From the NCBI GenBank assembly GCA_047967505.1, contig CM106540.1: a DNA stretch of 64,000 nucleotides, one strand, 5' to 3'. Below, piece by piece: positions 10,052 through 21,500 of this stretch. Positions within the stretch are counted from its first letter, which is position 1; each line of letters begins with the position of its first letter. The notes below the pieces were generated by a model, which saw only the letters and a program-made list of their open reading frames with translations, ran no database searches and had not been told where the DNA came from. The DNA comes from Dipteris shenzhenensis (Eukaryota > Polypodiophyta > Polypodiopsida > Gleicheniales). Position numbers and translations under genes: made by a program.

Positions 10052-10368
10052 TGTTAGAATCCAAGAGCATGTGCCTAGCGTGCCCCCCGCCAAGACCGCT
10101 AGCACCTCACGGAAGTGCACAACCTTCATGGCCACTACGGAGGCTCTGGCATGTGTGTATGGCAGGTCCCCATCCCTGCCATAAGGCACCCTTGCCTAGC
10201 CAGCCCTCCAACCTCCACAAAAGGCAAGCTTGGGGGAATTGAAGATAGGAGGGGTAACTTGGACTATTTATGTCCTTTCATCTTCCACACACCTTTGTAT
10301 GTGGGATAATTCAACCCTTTCTCCTTCTTCTTATCCCCTTTGTCCATGAGAGATTTGCACCTCCAACA
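10052..10368 (-). repeat. 5' LTR of the miniature element
   Basis: 317 bp and 316/317 identical to 9675-9991. It is the 5' LTR because the primer site lies next to it on the minus strand. Confidence 0.92.
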
Positions 10369-10373
10369 GGGTC

Positions 10374-11021
10374 TTCTCCCCTCCCATATAGAGGGACTTC
10401 CCCACATTAATCACTCTCCTCTTTACCCCTCCCTTTGCCTTTCCAAGAGTCCCATCCTCATCAATACGTTTTAGAAATTTTGAATTTGGGTGATCCTACT
10501 CATGAGTGCCCTCTCATTTTTCCCTAATCAATACATTTTTTTTAAATTTGAGTGATCTGTTGAATAAGAGAAAAATCAGACAAATTGGGATAATAGTACG
10601 AAGGATAAAGCTTGAAGCACTAGAGAGGTAAAGTTCAATTGAGCAGGGAATGTTCAAGTGAAGCACTAGAGAGGTAAAGTTCAATTGAATAGGAAAAGTA
10701 GAGATCGCGTGCACGAGTCGCTTGAAGGAAGGCATCTCTTGCAGGTGTGCTCTGAAAATTGTTCTATAATTTACTTGGCTTTGGTCACGTGCCTTCCCTT
10801 ACCATCTAGCTTGCCCTCTAGTATCGATTCCATCTCTTGCTTGCACATCTATATTAGCTTCATTTCTTGAATTTTGCTTTGCAGCTGATTCGATTTCTTG
10901 TTTGCTCATCATTGCTTGCGTTTATATTGCTTTCTCTGCAGCCGTTTCTGCTTATCTGCAATTGCTTTCTGTGCAGCCGTTGCTGCTTATCTGCGATTGC
11001 ATATTCAGCATCGCCTGAGCT
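10374..11021. other. Upstream region of the BAHD gene
   Basis: Contains a 46-bp-period tandem duplication (GAAGCACTAGAGAGGTAAAG at about 10614 and 10660). Close to the ATG is a two-copy repeat of about 39 bp (about 10927-11004, units with GCTTTCT and GCAGCCGTT). No clear TATA box was assigned. Confidence 0.5.
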
Positions 11022-12512
11022 ATGGAGGCCTGCTGCATCGACGTTCTGGTAGTGGTGAGGAATGCTCCCACTTTTATTACTCCTGCTCGGCCAACCAGGA
11101 GTCATGTCCTCGCCATTTCACCTATCAACGTCCTCAATGAATCCGGAAATGCCCATCGTTCCCATCTGCTGATCTTTACAGCCAAGCCCGAGCGTAAAGA
11201 TGAGAATCCAGTAAAGGTCTTACAGCGCGAGCTCGCGGAAATTCTGGTGCCATACTACCCGTTAGCCGGGAGGATCCGGACTACAGCGGATGGTAGAGTG
11301 GAGGTTCAATGCAACGGCGAGGGTGCAATGTTTATTGAAGCTCACTCTACTGCAACACTGTCGGAATTGAAATCGCTCGACAAGGAATGCTGGGTACAGC
11401 TGCAAAGCGATCTTATCCCAGAGATAGCTAGCAGCTCCAATCCTCCTCCTCTGCTCGTTCAGGTTTGAGATCGGAACCAAGTTTTTAGCTGCCGTTGGTT
11501 ATGTTGAACGTTTACATCGCTCTGGTTGTGCGTGTTGTGACTTGCCGAAATAGTTTTCTGTATAAATTCTTTCTGGATGGCGTCCCAGGTAACACGCCTT
11601 GGTTGCGGAGGCTTTATCCTGGGCATTCAGATCTTCCATGGCATTTGTGACGCTGCTGGGATTCTGCAATTCTTGAGCACTTGGGCTGGCATGGCGCGGC
11701 GAACGAACTTGTCACCACCTCTACCACTTTGGGGATCATCAGTTCCAACACCTTCACGAATGCAAGTGCACATTCCAAGCCTAAACTTGATGCACAACCC
11801 ACAAGCGACCCATTGCCAGCACAAACGCCAAGATCCACATGCGTACGTTCCGGCAGTCGAGCTTCAGCTCTCTTACGAGACCATAGTTTCTCTGCGAAGA
11901 GATGTTGAAAGAGCTGGAACGACGAAATGCAACTCGTTCGACGTCCTGGCAGCTCATCTATGGCGAGAGCGAACCCGAGCTCTGGGAGTGGCAAGCAAGG
12001 AGGAAGTGAAACTCTTCTTCCTCGCAGACAACCTCGAAAAGGCCGGCCAGAGTATTAATCAAGGTAAACCTGTTGCTTTCTACGGTCTGTACTCGTTCAA
12101 CTGCGAAGCCAGGGCGAAAGCGGGGGATCTGCTAGAGCGGCCACTGTCGTATGCAGTGGAGGTGGTTCAAGCAGCGAAGGCGGGGATGGAGAAGAGGTTT
12201 GGGGAGTGCTGGGTGAATTTTGCGGAGGCAAACTGTCCATGCGGGTGGGCAAAGGAGGAGGTGGTACTAATGACGGAGCTATGGAAGCTAAATTGGGTGG
12301 AGATGGATTTTGGGTGGGGAAATGCGGTGTATGCGTCGAAGGAGGTGAGGCTGCCAGGGAACGTGAAGGTGATGGCGGTGGAGCATCGATCTCATGCAAG
12401 CTACGATTCATTGCTTGTCACCCTGAACAACATGCCCGCAGCTGCCGTGGAGAAGATGAAGATGCTGCCTTCCCATATCCCCTTGACCTGCTGTGCCCAG
12501 CCTAAGCTTTGA
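11022..12512 (+). CDS. BAHD-family acyltransferase, two exons, 454 aa
   Basis: Exon 1 is 11022-11462 and exon 2 is 11589-12512, joined in phase 0 across a 126-bp GT...AG intron (CAG|GTTTGA to CCCAG|GTA). The product is 454 aa, the usual BAHD length. The catalytic HxxxD motif is HGICD at residues 164-168, just after the conserved TRLGCGGF block. The structural DFGWG motif is at 387-391, and FDVLAAHLWRERTRAL (about 263-278) is also typical. BAHD enzymes are cytosolic and transfer acyl groups from CoA thioesters to alcohols or amines in specialised metabolism. The sequence around HxxxD and LLERPLSYAVEVV resembles the clade containing benzoyl/hydroxycinnamoyl alcohol and taxoid-type transferases, but the substrate cannot be read from sequence. 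No stops or frameshifts; apparently functional. Confidence 0.93.
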
Positions 12513-13617
12513 GATTTACACCTTCATCCTATTATGCTAATTAGTCGGACTGTGAGCTTTCAACTTACACCTTCATTGTCCCTTCGCTATGCTAACTATC
12601 TATTATTTGCACTCAAGCTTTCAACTTACACCTTCATTATCCCTTCGCTATGTTACTTATTATTCGCACTCTCATTCATTCTCGCAACCTTCTCCAATCT
12701 GGACATTAGCTCTGTAAATGCTTCGCCAATGAATGCATGTTTATTTTTAATAGGTTGCTTCCTGTAAATTGCAAGGCATGCCTTTGCTTTTCTCAATTTT
12801 GAATGTAGCTTGTTTCTTCCATCTCTTACTTTCTTGTTTTTCATTATTCATGAACATTAAATGGGGAAAAGGGCACTCCTTGAGCAAGTGGTAATGCTAC
12901 TTATCCCTAAGCAATGCTAACCCTTAGCAAGACTCAGCATTGGTAGTAGGAGTGCTAGTTTCTCCTCTTTGGACATAAGCTCTATAAATGCTTCACCAAT
13001 GCCTACATAATTTTGATAGGTGGTTGATTCTATTGCAATGCATGCCTTTGCTTTTCTTTGCACACATAATTTGAATGATGCTTGTTTTTCCCAAGTGTTA
13101 TTCCTCGTTTAATGAAAGGGGAAAGGAAAATTTTGAGCTACCCAATATTTATTAAATGTGGCATGTTTTCATTATCTCTATACAATATGCACCCCTTTTG
13201 CAAGATTTCCATTATATTACAATTTTACCAAACATGATCAAGTAAGAAAGGGCTTAGATTTAAAACATAGCACCACTGCAAAGAATAGGAAGGAGAGAGC
13301 TTACCAAAATACTATGAAACTAGTCTGCCACAACACAATTTTAAGTGTTTGCCTTATTTTTTTATTTTATTGAGCATCCACCTATGATTTAGGATTGTGA
13401 ATCATGCATGGGGAACTCGTTCTTGATTTGCTTAATGACCCATTCTTTTTTTGCGACATCCTTAAATTTGGTCATGAGGAGGAAGAGAATGTGGTTCAAG
13501 GTCACATTTCCATTGAAATGTTACACTATGCCAATGCTATAATGGAGGGTTCATGGTTGTACTCTGAGACATGATGGATTGTGACCACATTTCTTCTATT
13601 CTTTCCTCTTACCAGGG
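12513..13617. other. 3' flank of the BAHD gene, repeats
   Basis: A 61-bp-period duplication (AGCTTTCAACTTACACCTTC at 12555 and 12616, with a weaker copy just after the stop codon) covers about 12513-12660. A second diverged pair (AATGCTTCACCAATG and GCAATGCATGCC) lies at about 12715-12785 and 12985-13050. No gene was recognised. Confidence 0.5.
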
Positions 13618-14150
13618 AGAGGGTGAAGAACAAGGGATGAGTGGGAGATGGGATGGGGGAAAGGGAAGATGAGAAGGAATGGGAGGGATGGGATGGGAGG
13701 GATGGAAGGAGATGGAATTAGAGGGATGGAAGGAAATGGGATAAGAGGGAGAGGATGGGATGGCAGAGGGAATGGCAAGTGGATGCAAGAAAAGAGAATG
13801 GGATGCGATAGGAGGGGATGGGATGGCAGAGGGAATGGGGAGTGGATGCAAGAAAAGAGAATGGGATATGATAGGAGGGGATGGGAATGGGAATGGGAAT
13901 GGAGGGGGGATGGATGCAAGATAGGAAGGGATGCCTGATGGGGAAAGGGGATGGAATCATGGGGGAGGGATGCAAGGTAGGAGGGAATGGGATGGGGAGG
14001 GATGGGAGGTGGATTCAAGAAAATAGAAAATGTGAGAGGGGTAAGGGCGGGGGCAAAGAGGAAATCAAAGATGATGAGGAAGCTGGGAGAGGAGATGAGA
14101 AGAGAACCAAGGGTGAGAGGGGATGAGGGAAGGGGGGGGGTATCTTCACC
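13618..14150. repeat. GGGATGG purine-rich minisatellite
   Basis: More than 500 bp of GGGATGG, GGGAATGG and GAGGGGATGG units with longer internal repeats. For example, GGCAGAGGGAATGG plus GTGGATGCAAGAAAAGAGAA occurs twice around 13762 and 13826. Long ORFs on both strands here are products of the repeat. The G runs could form quadruplexes on the plus strand. Confidence 0.8.
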
Positions 14151-16244
14151 AATATGATGGGAAGTTTTGGTGTATCAAAGTCCTCAGACATGTAAAGCCA
14201 TTTTCTCAGCAGAGCAAAAATCAACAAACCCTAGTAACCACCCCACCTATGGTGTCGAGATCCATATATCGTGAAATATATTGCTATTAATTTCTGCTCA
14301 ACCATGCCACTAAGCTGGATAACAACTAATGTATGTTCAACCATGCTAGTTCAGGATAATCATATAACTGGCATGATTGAACTGAACCAGCCTACGGTTG
14401 CATGATGTTCCAACCACCGAGCTTGTTTAGAGAATCACATTTAGTCCAAGCTTGGTTTAAGAAATGAAACAAGTAAACTATCCCAAAGCTCAATCACAAA
14501 CAACCACCAGGCTAGTTTAGGCACCACTGACCTGCATTGTATCTAGCATGTGTATGATGTGCTCCTCAAACACCTTGCGTCTTGTCCGCTTCTTATAGAT
14601 GTCCTTTTTATTTGGAGAAACTCTTGTATTTTCTTGCCAAAACGTCGTCACTATAGCAATGACTTCTGACTTAGGCTATCTCTCCTTTTCTTGCATTCTA
14701 TTGAAGCCCGCAGACTTCTTGGATTGGGATGATCATGCATGGCTTCTACTCTACGATCAACCTACGATCAACCACTGGAGCCACATTGGTCCTTCTGATT
14801 GACAACACCAGGTTCATGGGCAACAAACCCCTAGTGTAACCACTTCATGATGATATAGCTAGTCATTTGGAAGTAAATTTGGTTCATGGCCACCATAAGA
14901 TTTTGAAGTGTGGATCCAAGTGGGCAGCATAGTTTTCTAGGAGGCTCCCTAGTGAGACCCTTACTTCTAAAGCACTAACATTATTGGCTTAGACCCAATA
15001 CACGGGAGATATTCTCTAAACAACATCCGCCCGCATATAGAGCTATGTTTTGGGGAGAGAATTCAAAAATCTTGTGAAATAATGAATCTAGTCAATGCTC
15101 CTTTCTTGGTCCTTTCCTTCATAAAATGTAATATCTCAAGCTCCATATTATTTGATAGTGCTTCTCTTTCCTTTGTAGTAAACACATGGAGAATGGTTCT
15201 TGTTCCCAACATGACTTGATGAGAGGGGTAGTCATAGACAATCAATTGCTCCATGATGGCAACCCCCAACTATGCAAACGAAATGGTACTTCAACGTTGC
15301 ATTGACTTAAAGAAGAGCCTTGATCGCATCTTCCTTCAAGTGATCGAGAGTGTTATAAGCTATCGTATGCCTTACAAAGGTTTTTCTTTCAAACTTATTT
15401 ATTGGTCTATGCTTCCGAAAAAAAAATTGTGTAAGAAAAGGGTAGTGAGGATACTATATTTCTTATATCTACTATTACAATAATAGTTTAGATGTTGCCT
15501 AGATGTTGTAGAGAATCTTAGTTTGGGGCTCACGTGTTGCGAAAGGGAGTTGATGGTATGGGCACTGAGAATAAGAAGAAAAAGGTTTTCCTATACTTCC
15601 ATGCCCTTTCCATGAGGTGGTGGTATCTATTTTGTTTCTTTTAGTGAGAGAATTAAATTTTCAAGGTTTCTCTTGTCTATTATTGGATTATTCAAGCACT
15701 ACTTTCTCTTACTTTAACTATACATTTTTGACTATCTTGTTTAGCATTGAGGGATTTGTGAATCTTATTGCTAGGACAACAAACTTTGGATAGGATCCTT
15801 GGTCGGTCTAGTCGATTGCATGGAGACTATTATATGTGGTTTCTGCATGGGGTTTGGTTGATTGTAGAAAAGTTGGTGGTAGTCTTTAATTTAGGTTCCT
15901 AGTGGTTTGGATCTCCTTGGTGTCTAGCAAAACCATCTCATCTGCATGTTACCTTTCTCACCCTTAATTTCAGCTCTTGGATTCTTTCCTTGATTATACC
16001 TTGTGGTGATCTTTGGAAATCCATTTCCTTTATATTAGGATGGCACGGTGTTGTATCTGCTCAGTTGTTGTAGTATAGCTTTCAAGATGTAGTGACTTTC
16101 TTCTTCTGTTGACATACAAACTAAACTTTGCTTTTACGATGTCTATACTACTGTTAGTTTGTCATTTTCTTTTTTGAAAGATATTCCATTATTGCATGCA
16201 TAGATTTCACTTACAAATTCTCAATTGTTATTACAACTAATACG
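14151..16244. other. No recognised gene
   Basis: Intergenic, AT-rich. A minus-strand ORF at 15063-15269 and a plus-strand ORF at 15253-15483 have no recognisable domain. Nothing else was seen. Confidence 0.35.
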
Positions 16245-17035
16245 AACATGCAGTCGGGATCATTTGAGTCAAGCAAACTTGTGACTTTCACGGGCCCTAA
16301 CTTTCCATCTTGGAAGTTGATATAAAAGGATCCTAGTCGGTGGTTTCATGCATAGAGAAAAAGCCAATTAGAAAATCTTCTTAGAACTCTCCCAGAAAGG
16401 TGCTCCATTGGGAGATACAAGGTGAGAGAGCTCTTTGCATTCTTGCATGTAGCTCCAATGAAAGGTACAATCATTTGTACCTTCTAAGTTCTCATATCTG
16501 CATGTGAAATTCGGATGATGGGGGAGACGTTGTTTGGTCCTTGACTTAAGAAACTTGAAGTTTTCTGGAAGAAAGTTTTTTTAAGTCTAATAAAAGGAAG
16601 TTACTTTGGGAGAACATCTTAACCACATGCAAGCAATACTCCAGCAACTTCTAGACCTAGGTTTTCACGTTGAAGACAATGATACTAAAGCGGTATTACT
16701 CTCCCATCGACATATGATGATATGGGAAAAATGATTTGTGTCTACAATGACATGAGCCTTGTAGAGATAATTTCTACCCTTCTAGATGATGATTCATCAC
16801 CGATTGAATACTGGTGTCTACAACCAGTAGTAGCAGACATATGTTTTCAAGGTGTCAACTGCTAGAGTAAAGTTCCTTAAGAAAGATGATTTGGCAAAGT
16901 ACATATGTAGATATAGTGGGGTGAGCAAGGACACTACAAGAAAAGAGAAGATACTTCAAAGAAGAACAAAGAGGTAGCTCGTTTGGCTAGTAAGGATGTG
17001 GTAGATTGAGTTTGGAAGGACAAAGCTCTAAAGAC
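16245..17035 (+). pseudogene. Decayed Ty1/copia gag
   Basis: Readable pieces in shifting frames include a typical gag start (LVTFTGPNFPSWKL), a middle block with the pattern LLDLGFHVED, then LPSTYDDMGK and VEIISTLLDDD. A lysine-rich stretch follows near 16910-17000, where a zinc knuckle is expected but only CRYSG remains. Many stops. The order fits a copia gag; the flanking pol was not found. Confidence 0.45.
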
Positions 17036-18589
17036 AAAGCCTTTTTCTTTTTGAGGTTTGCATCAACTCTATAGAGATTGATGAATCATGTAGATACATA
17101 CATGAATTGCTCTGTGAGAATTCAAATTGATGCATGATGCATTTATTTAAACACAAGCTATCTTTTGTTCATATTCACATTTTATGATATGATGTATTTT
17201 CCATTGAAGCACACACTTGCAATTGATATATTGTAGTCAATGCTTTCTCTTGTATTGAGATGTGCGTTCTAAGGAGTGCAACAACAAGCATTGTTTCAAC
17301 TCCAAACGAGGAAAATTACATCTTTACAGGATTCAGGCATGGTAGTAAGATGCTAGTGATGGTTTTTTTTTCAGAACTTAGATGCTTTATATTAATAAAA
17401 GCATATGCATGTTGATGCTTATGCATGTAGTTTACCCACAGTAGGATATTCAGCATGCATGACAGCAAGCTATTGAGGATCATGAACGACAAGCTCCGTT
17501 TGAGCCAACTCACTCTTTTCAGGGCTCCCTTCCCATTGTCTTGTGGCTCAATAATAGAGGGTTTTTGCACTACCCTCTCTGGAGAATCTTTCATTAGATG
17601 GCCCCTCACCGCACATTAAAAGTAAGAACTGTGTAAAACATTGTAGAAGATCGTGTACATAGATTTTACCACTTAATCAAAGAAAATACTCGCAAGTTGC
17701 TCCCCTTTCCATGGCATCAAGTTTTGGTACTCCAACACACCTCCTCAAGACTTGAAAGCCTCTCTTCAGAAGTCTAAGGTGCACAACTATTGTGACCAAT
17801 GTGTATTTCTATTGAACTGACTCTAGGCTGTTATCTTGTCAGATTTGATTGGCATTCATATGAAGAGCCAATATCAAAATTTGTGTCACAGTATCTCTCT
17901 CATAAAAGACCAACTCGTCAAATATTCATTTAAATGCCAACATGGAGCCCTTTTACAAGATCTGTGCAAAACATCTGAAAGGTCTTTCTTTCATTATGAG
18001 GTGAGTGCACCTCGAGTTAGAAACAGTTTACAGTAATCCCTCGATGTACCTGTGATGTGAAGGCCTGTTGAGCACACTATCCTCTGCCATAAATACATCA
18101 CAATCCCCGCTCCTGCAGACATGAGCTACCTACCCAGAAACAATTAGCGAAAGGATTCGCATGACACCCTACAATGTGAGCAGGATTAATATGTTTTACC
18201 ATGACCACTTGCAGTGAATCAGGTCAAATCAAAGTGACGACGTTGTACAAAACAGACAGATTCTTTGAAGCTGCCTGGGCCCTGGAGACTTGCAAAATTG
18301 AGCAAAGGTTGCCCTGAGCTTTTCTCAAAAAGCAAAAGGCACACATGCGTGTAATTCTTCTAGGAGGCCTGGAAAGAATGGTCTCCTCAGATAGTATTTC
18401 ACCAAAGGTGAGATGAGCAAGGAGGCATACAGAACCAATCGACATGCAGCTAAAGACTGAGAAGCTGGCAAATTCGTACATTTGGATGTGATCAGGACAT
18501 GCTAGTGTTAGCACAAATTGTATCTTTCCAAAAGACCGCAGTATCCCAAAAGGAAGGTAGTATCATCAGGAAATTTGGTAAGATACTTG
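17036..18589. other. Downstream flank of the cyclophilin gene
   Basis: No gene recognised. The part nearest 18590 (to about 18220) probably includes the 3' UTR of the minus-strand cyclophilin-40 gene; ORFs there do not resemble proteins. Confidence 0.4.
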
Positions 18590-21500
18590 TCACTGGAACA
18601 TTTTTGCGAAAGCTCTCCTTTCCTTGTCCTGTCTGTCAGCTATCTGCATGTTTATAAAGACAACCCCTGATGATTATACAGAAACACAAATCATGCAAGT
18701 TCAAAGCCCTCTGGTCTCAGTAAGACACGATATCACTCAGTTACTCTTCACGAACCCTAAAGTCTAGCATGTCAAATTGAAGTCATCCCCATCCCAGAAA
18801 CAGGGAGGGGGGGGACATCATACCTTCTTCTTCGCAACTCCAAGTTCTTTCTTTATTCCCACTGTAATCACAGCAGGCAAGCTGTTACAATCCATGCGAA
18901 ATAACATATGTACCACAAATCTGTGCATTTACTTGATTTTCAGCATTTTAAAAATCATATACAATCTATATGAGAAAGTGTTCCCGGCCCAAGAACTAAT
19001 AAATTACATATTTCTGTAGCAGCAGAACTCACCATCACTTGGCTGTAGCTCTAAAGCCTTTGAAAAGCTTGCGACTGCAGCATCCACATCTTTCAAAGCC
19101 ATATATGCCTGTACAATACCAGTTAAAACGACATAGTCGTGCACTCACATACAGGTGCTTATTGAAAAACATAGTTCATACAATCCACAAACTGAAGATA
19201 CCATACCTCCTTATCTTGAATGCTAATTTTAAATAGCTTGATTAAACTAGGGTCAAATGGAGAGACTACTATTACAAGGAAGGTGCAGAAGTGATAAAAC
19301 TGTTAAGAAAACAAAAAATCCTTAAAACCCACCACTCCTAGGTGAGGAAAACTAGCCAACAAGTGCTCTACACAAAGATAGATAGAAACTTTCAAGAAAG
19401 TGACAATATCCTTAAACCACAGAACATTTCATGAACCACACCTCACACCCACACTTCAAGATATATTGAAAATTGTCAAAGCAGCTGTGTCCCAATGCTG
19501 GGTTCTAGAGGTCATGAACTGTATTACAGTCCTATTGAAGCATCTACCTGGACTTCCTGTGCTGGGCTATGGCTGTGCATCGGGTTAGGAGTTGCAAACT
19601 CTGGTCTGTTCGATGAGCATGAAGGGATCAAGTGGGAAATTCAACAAAACACATAAACCCATATTCCGAAAGGTATTTTGGCAGACCATCACTCTTTTTT
19701 TTATAAAAACAATTCTAGGAGCACTCACAGCTTGTCCTTGTAGGATGACAAGGAGCAGTAAATAGGGGGGCAGACTCAAAGCAATGGAAGATTCTCTGAA
19801 GAAGCTGCCCGCACCAGATGGCCATCCCTATTCAATGATCTCACCGTAACCCTGAAAGAGTATCTCATCATATGTCGAATTCCACAATGCAGAATACAAG
19901 ACACTCCATGAACAATTTCACACAAAATTTGAAGCAGCAAGTGCATTGAAAGCTTGCCAAATCTAGATACATGGTTACAAAGAGTAGGTGAAGACATGCT
20001 TCAGGAACCTGTAAATGACAGCAAGCACACATACATTGGCCACATAATTTCAAAATTTTAAAGTGCTGCAGAAGGATCCCACAGCAGGGGGGGAGGGGGA
20101 GGGGGAGGGGGGGGCGCTTCTTTTATAGAGCCCAATTTGGCATGGGGGGCAGACTCTCTTGAAAATTGGTGGGCTGCATGGGAGCTGAATGTCGTGGTTC
20201 ATGCCCCTCCACACATCTCCACAGGTTGCCATGTGTCCCATGCCACATGTCAGGGCTGTCAACTCGCATGCCACGTGTCATGCTTAAATTGTGGACTAAG
20301 GTTATTTTAACCACTCTTTTTATGCTTGACTTTTTTTTTTGCAAAGAAAGGAACCTTCTATTTCATACAAAACAGCAACCCCGAAGGTGCTGAGTATGGA
20401 AAAAACTGGAGAAGGCTGATAGAAAAAACCGGCCTGTTCCAGAGAAACCCAGCTCACTACCTAGGGGATCTTTGGTACTGGGGCTAACAACCAGGTGGGG
20501 GGACTATACAACCAATGAATCCCTCGCGGAGTTAAAATGTAGAAAACTCCTGCAGGCCAAGCCTTGCAGAATCGAGCACGCCTAGCGACAGTCGCCCTAG
20601 AGCCTGGGGTCCCACGCTCCCAGGTGGAGCGTAGGGTGTAGATGATATCCTGCCAGATGGCAACCAAGGTAGCCAAGGGTGGAACCGGATGCTCACCCAT
20701 CACAAGACTGCAGCGAGCCACCCAAATGTTCCATGCAGTGATACTGGCTACCACCTCCCAAACGCTGTCCTCCGGAGGAGGAAGAGCTAGGCTATCAGGA
20801 GGGACTACCTCATGGAGCTCTATCCTCCGAATGCTCTGACCCTGTATCCGGTAAGCTGGGGAGATCTCATCAATCTCGAACGCATGTCCTCCCTCAGTCA
20901 ACCAAGCCACCATCCCCCAAGTGTAGTCCCTCTGAAGACTCTACATACAAGTCATGATCCTGAGGGCTCCCATCCAAATCCTCGCTGTGCTACAACAGCT
21001 CCAAAGGCAGTGCGGGATCGTCTTCAGAAAACCAGCAGAGCAACAATGGCACTGCCCCTCCACCCGCATCTGCTCCAACTATATGCTTGACTAAAAATCC
21101 ACTTTGGATTATTAATACTCCTCCGATTCGACTTCATGTTTAAAGGCCTATATGCAAAGCTATTGCAAATGTTCATGTTTAAGGGCCCACACGCAAAGCT
21201 ACTGCAAACGTTCTTTTAAAGTTGTCAGGTCAGTCTACATTCTATGCATTTGATTGGTCTGATGTTTGGGTACTCGCGTGGGGTGGTCTTTACATTTCTC
21301 ATAAAGAGATACGTCTCAAATTGTGGAACGTGAATGCCCATAACCCCTTCATTAGAGGTATGCAATAAATAAATATACCAAAGCAAGTAGGTATGTGTTT
21401 GGTGAAGAGAAGTGGCATTCCCTCCATCTTGACCTCAACTGAAGTGCTGTTCCTAAGCATCAAGAATGTCAAGAAACTCCTAACACATTCTTCTATCCAT

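Larger units (their letters stand above)
9675..10368 (-). mobile_element. Miniature LTR retrotransposon (TRIM-like), complete
   Basis: Two direct repeats of 317 bp (9675-9991 and 10052-10368) differ at one base (9796 C versus 10173 T). Both begin TG and end CA. The flanking pentamers are both GGGTC (9670-9674 and 10369-10373), a proper integrase-type target duplication. The 60-bp interior, read on the minus strand, starts with the tRNA primer site TGGTATCAGAGC directly after the 5' LTR and ends with a purine tract directly before the 3' LTR. There is no coding capacity, so it must have moved with proteins supplied in trans. TRIM elements usually have longer interiors; this one holds little beyond the two priming sites. 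Confidence 0.93.

Noticed and set aside
13596-14018. Long minus-strand ORF (140 codons)
   Set aside because: Runs entirely through the GGGATGG repeat and encodes only Pro/Ser/His/Ile repeats.
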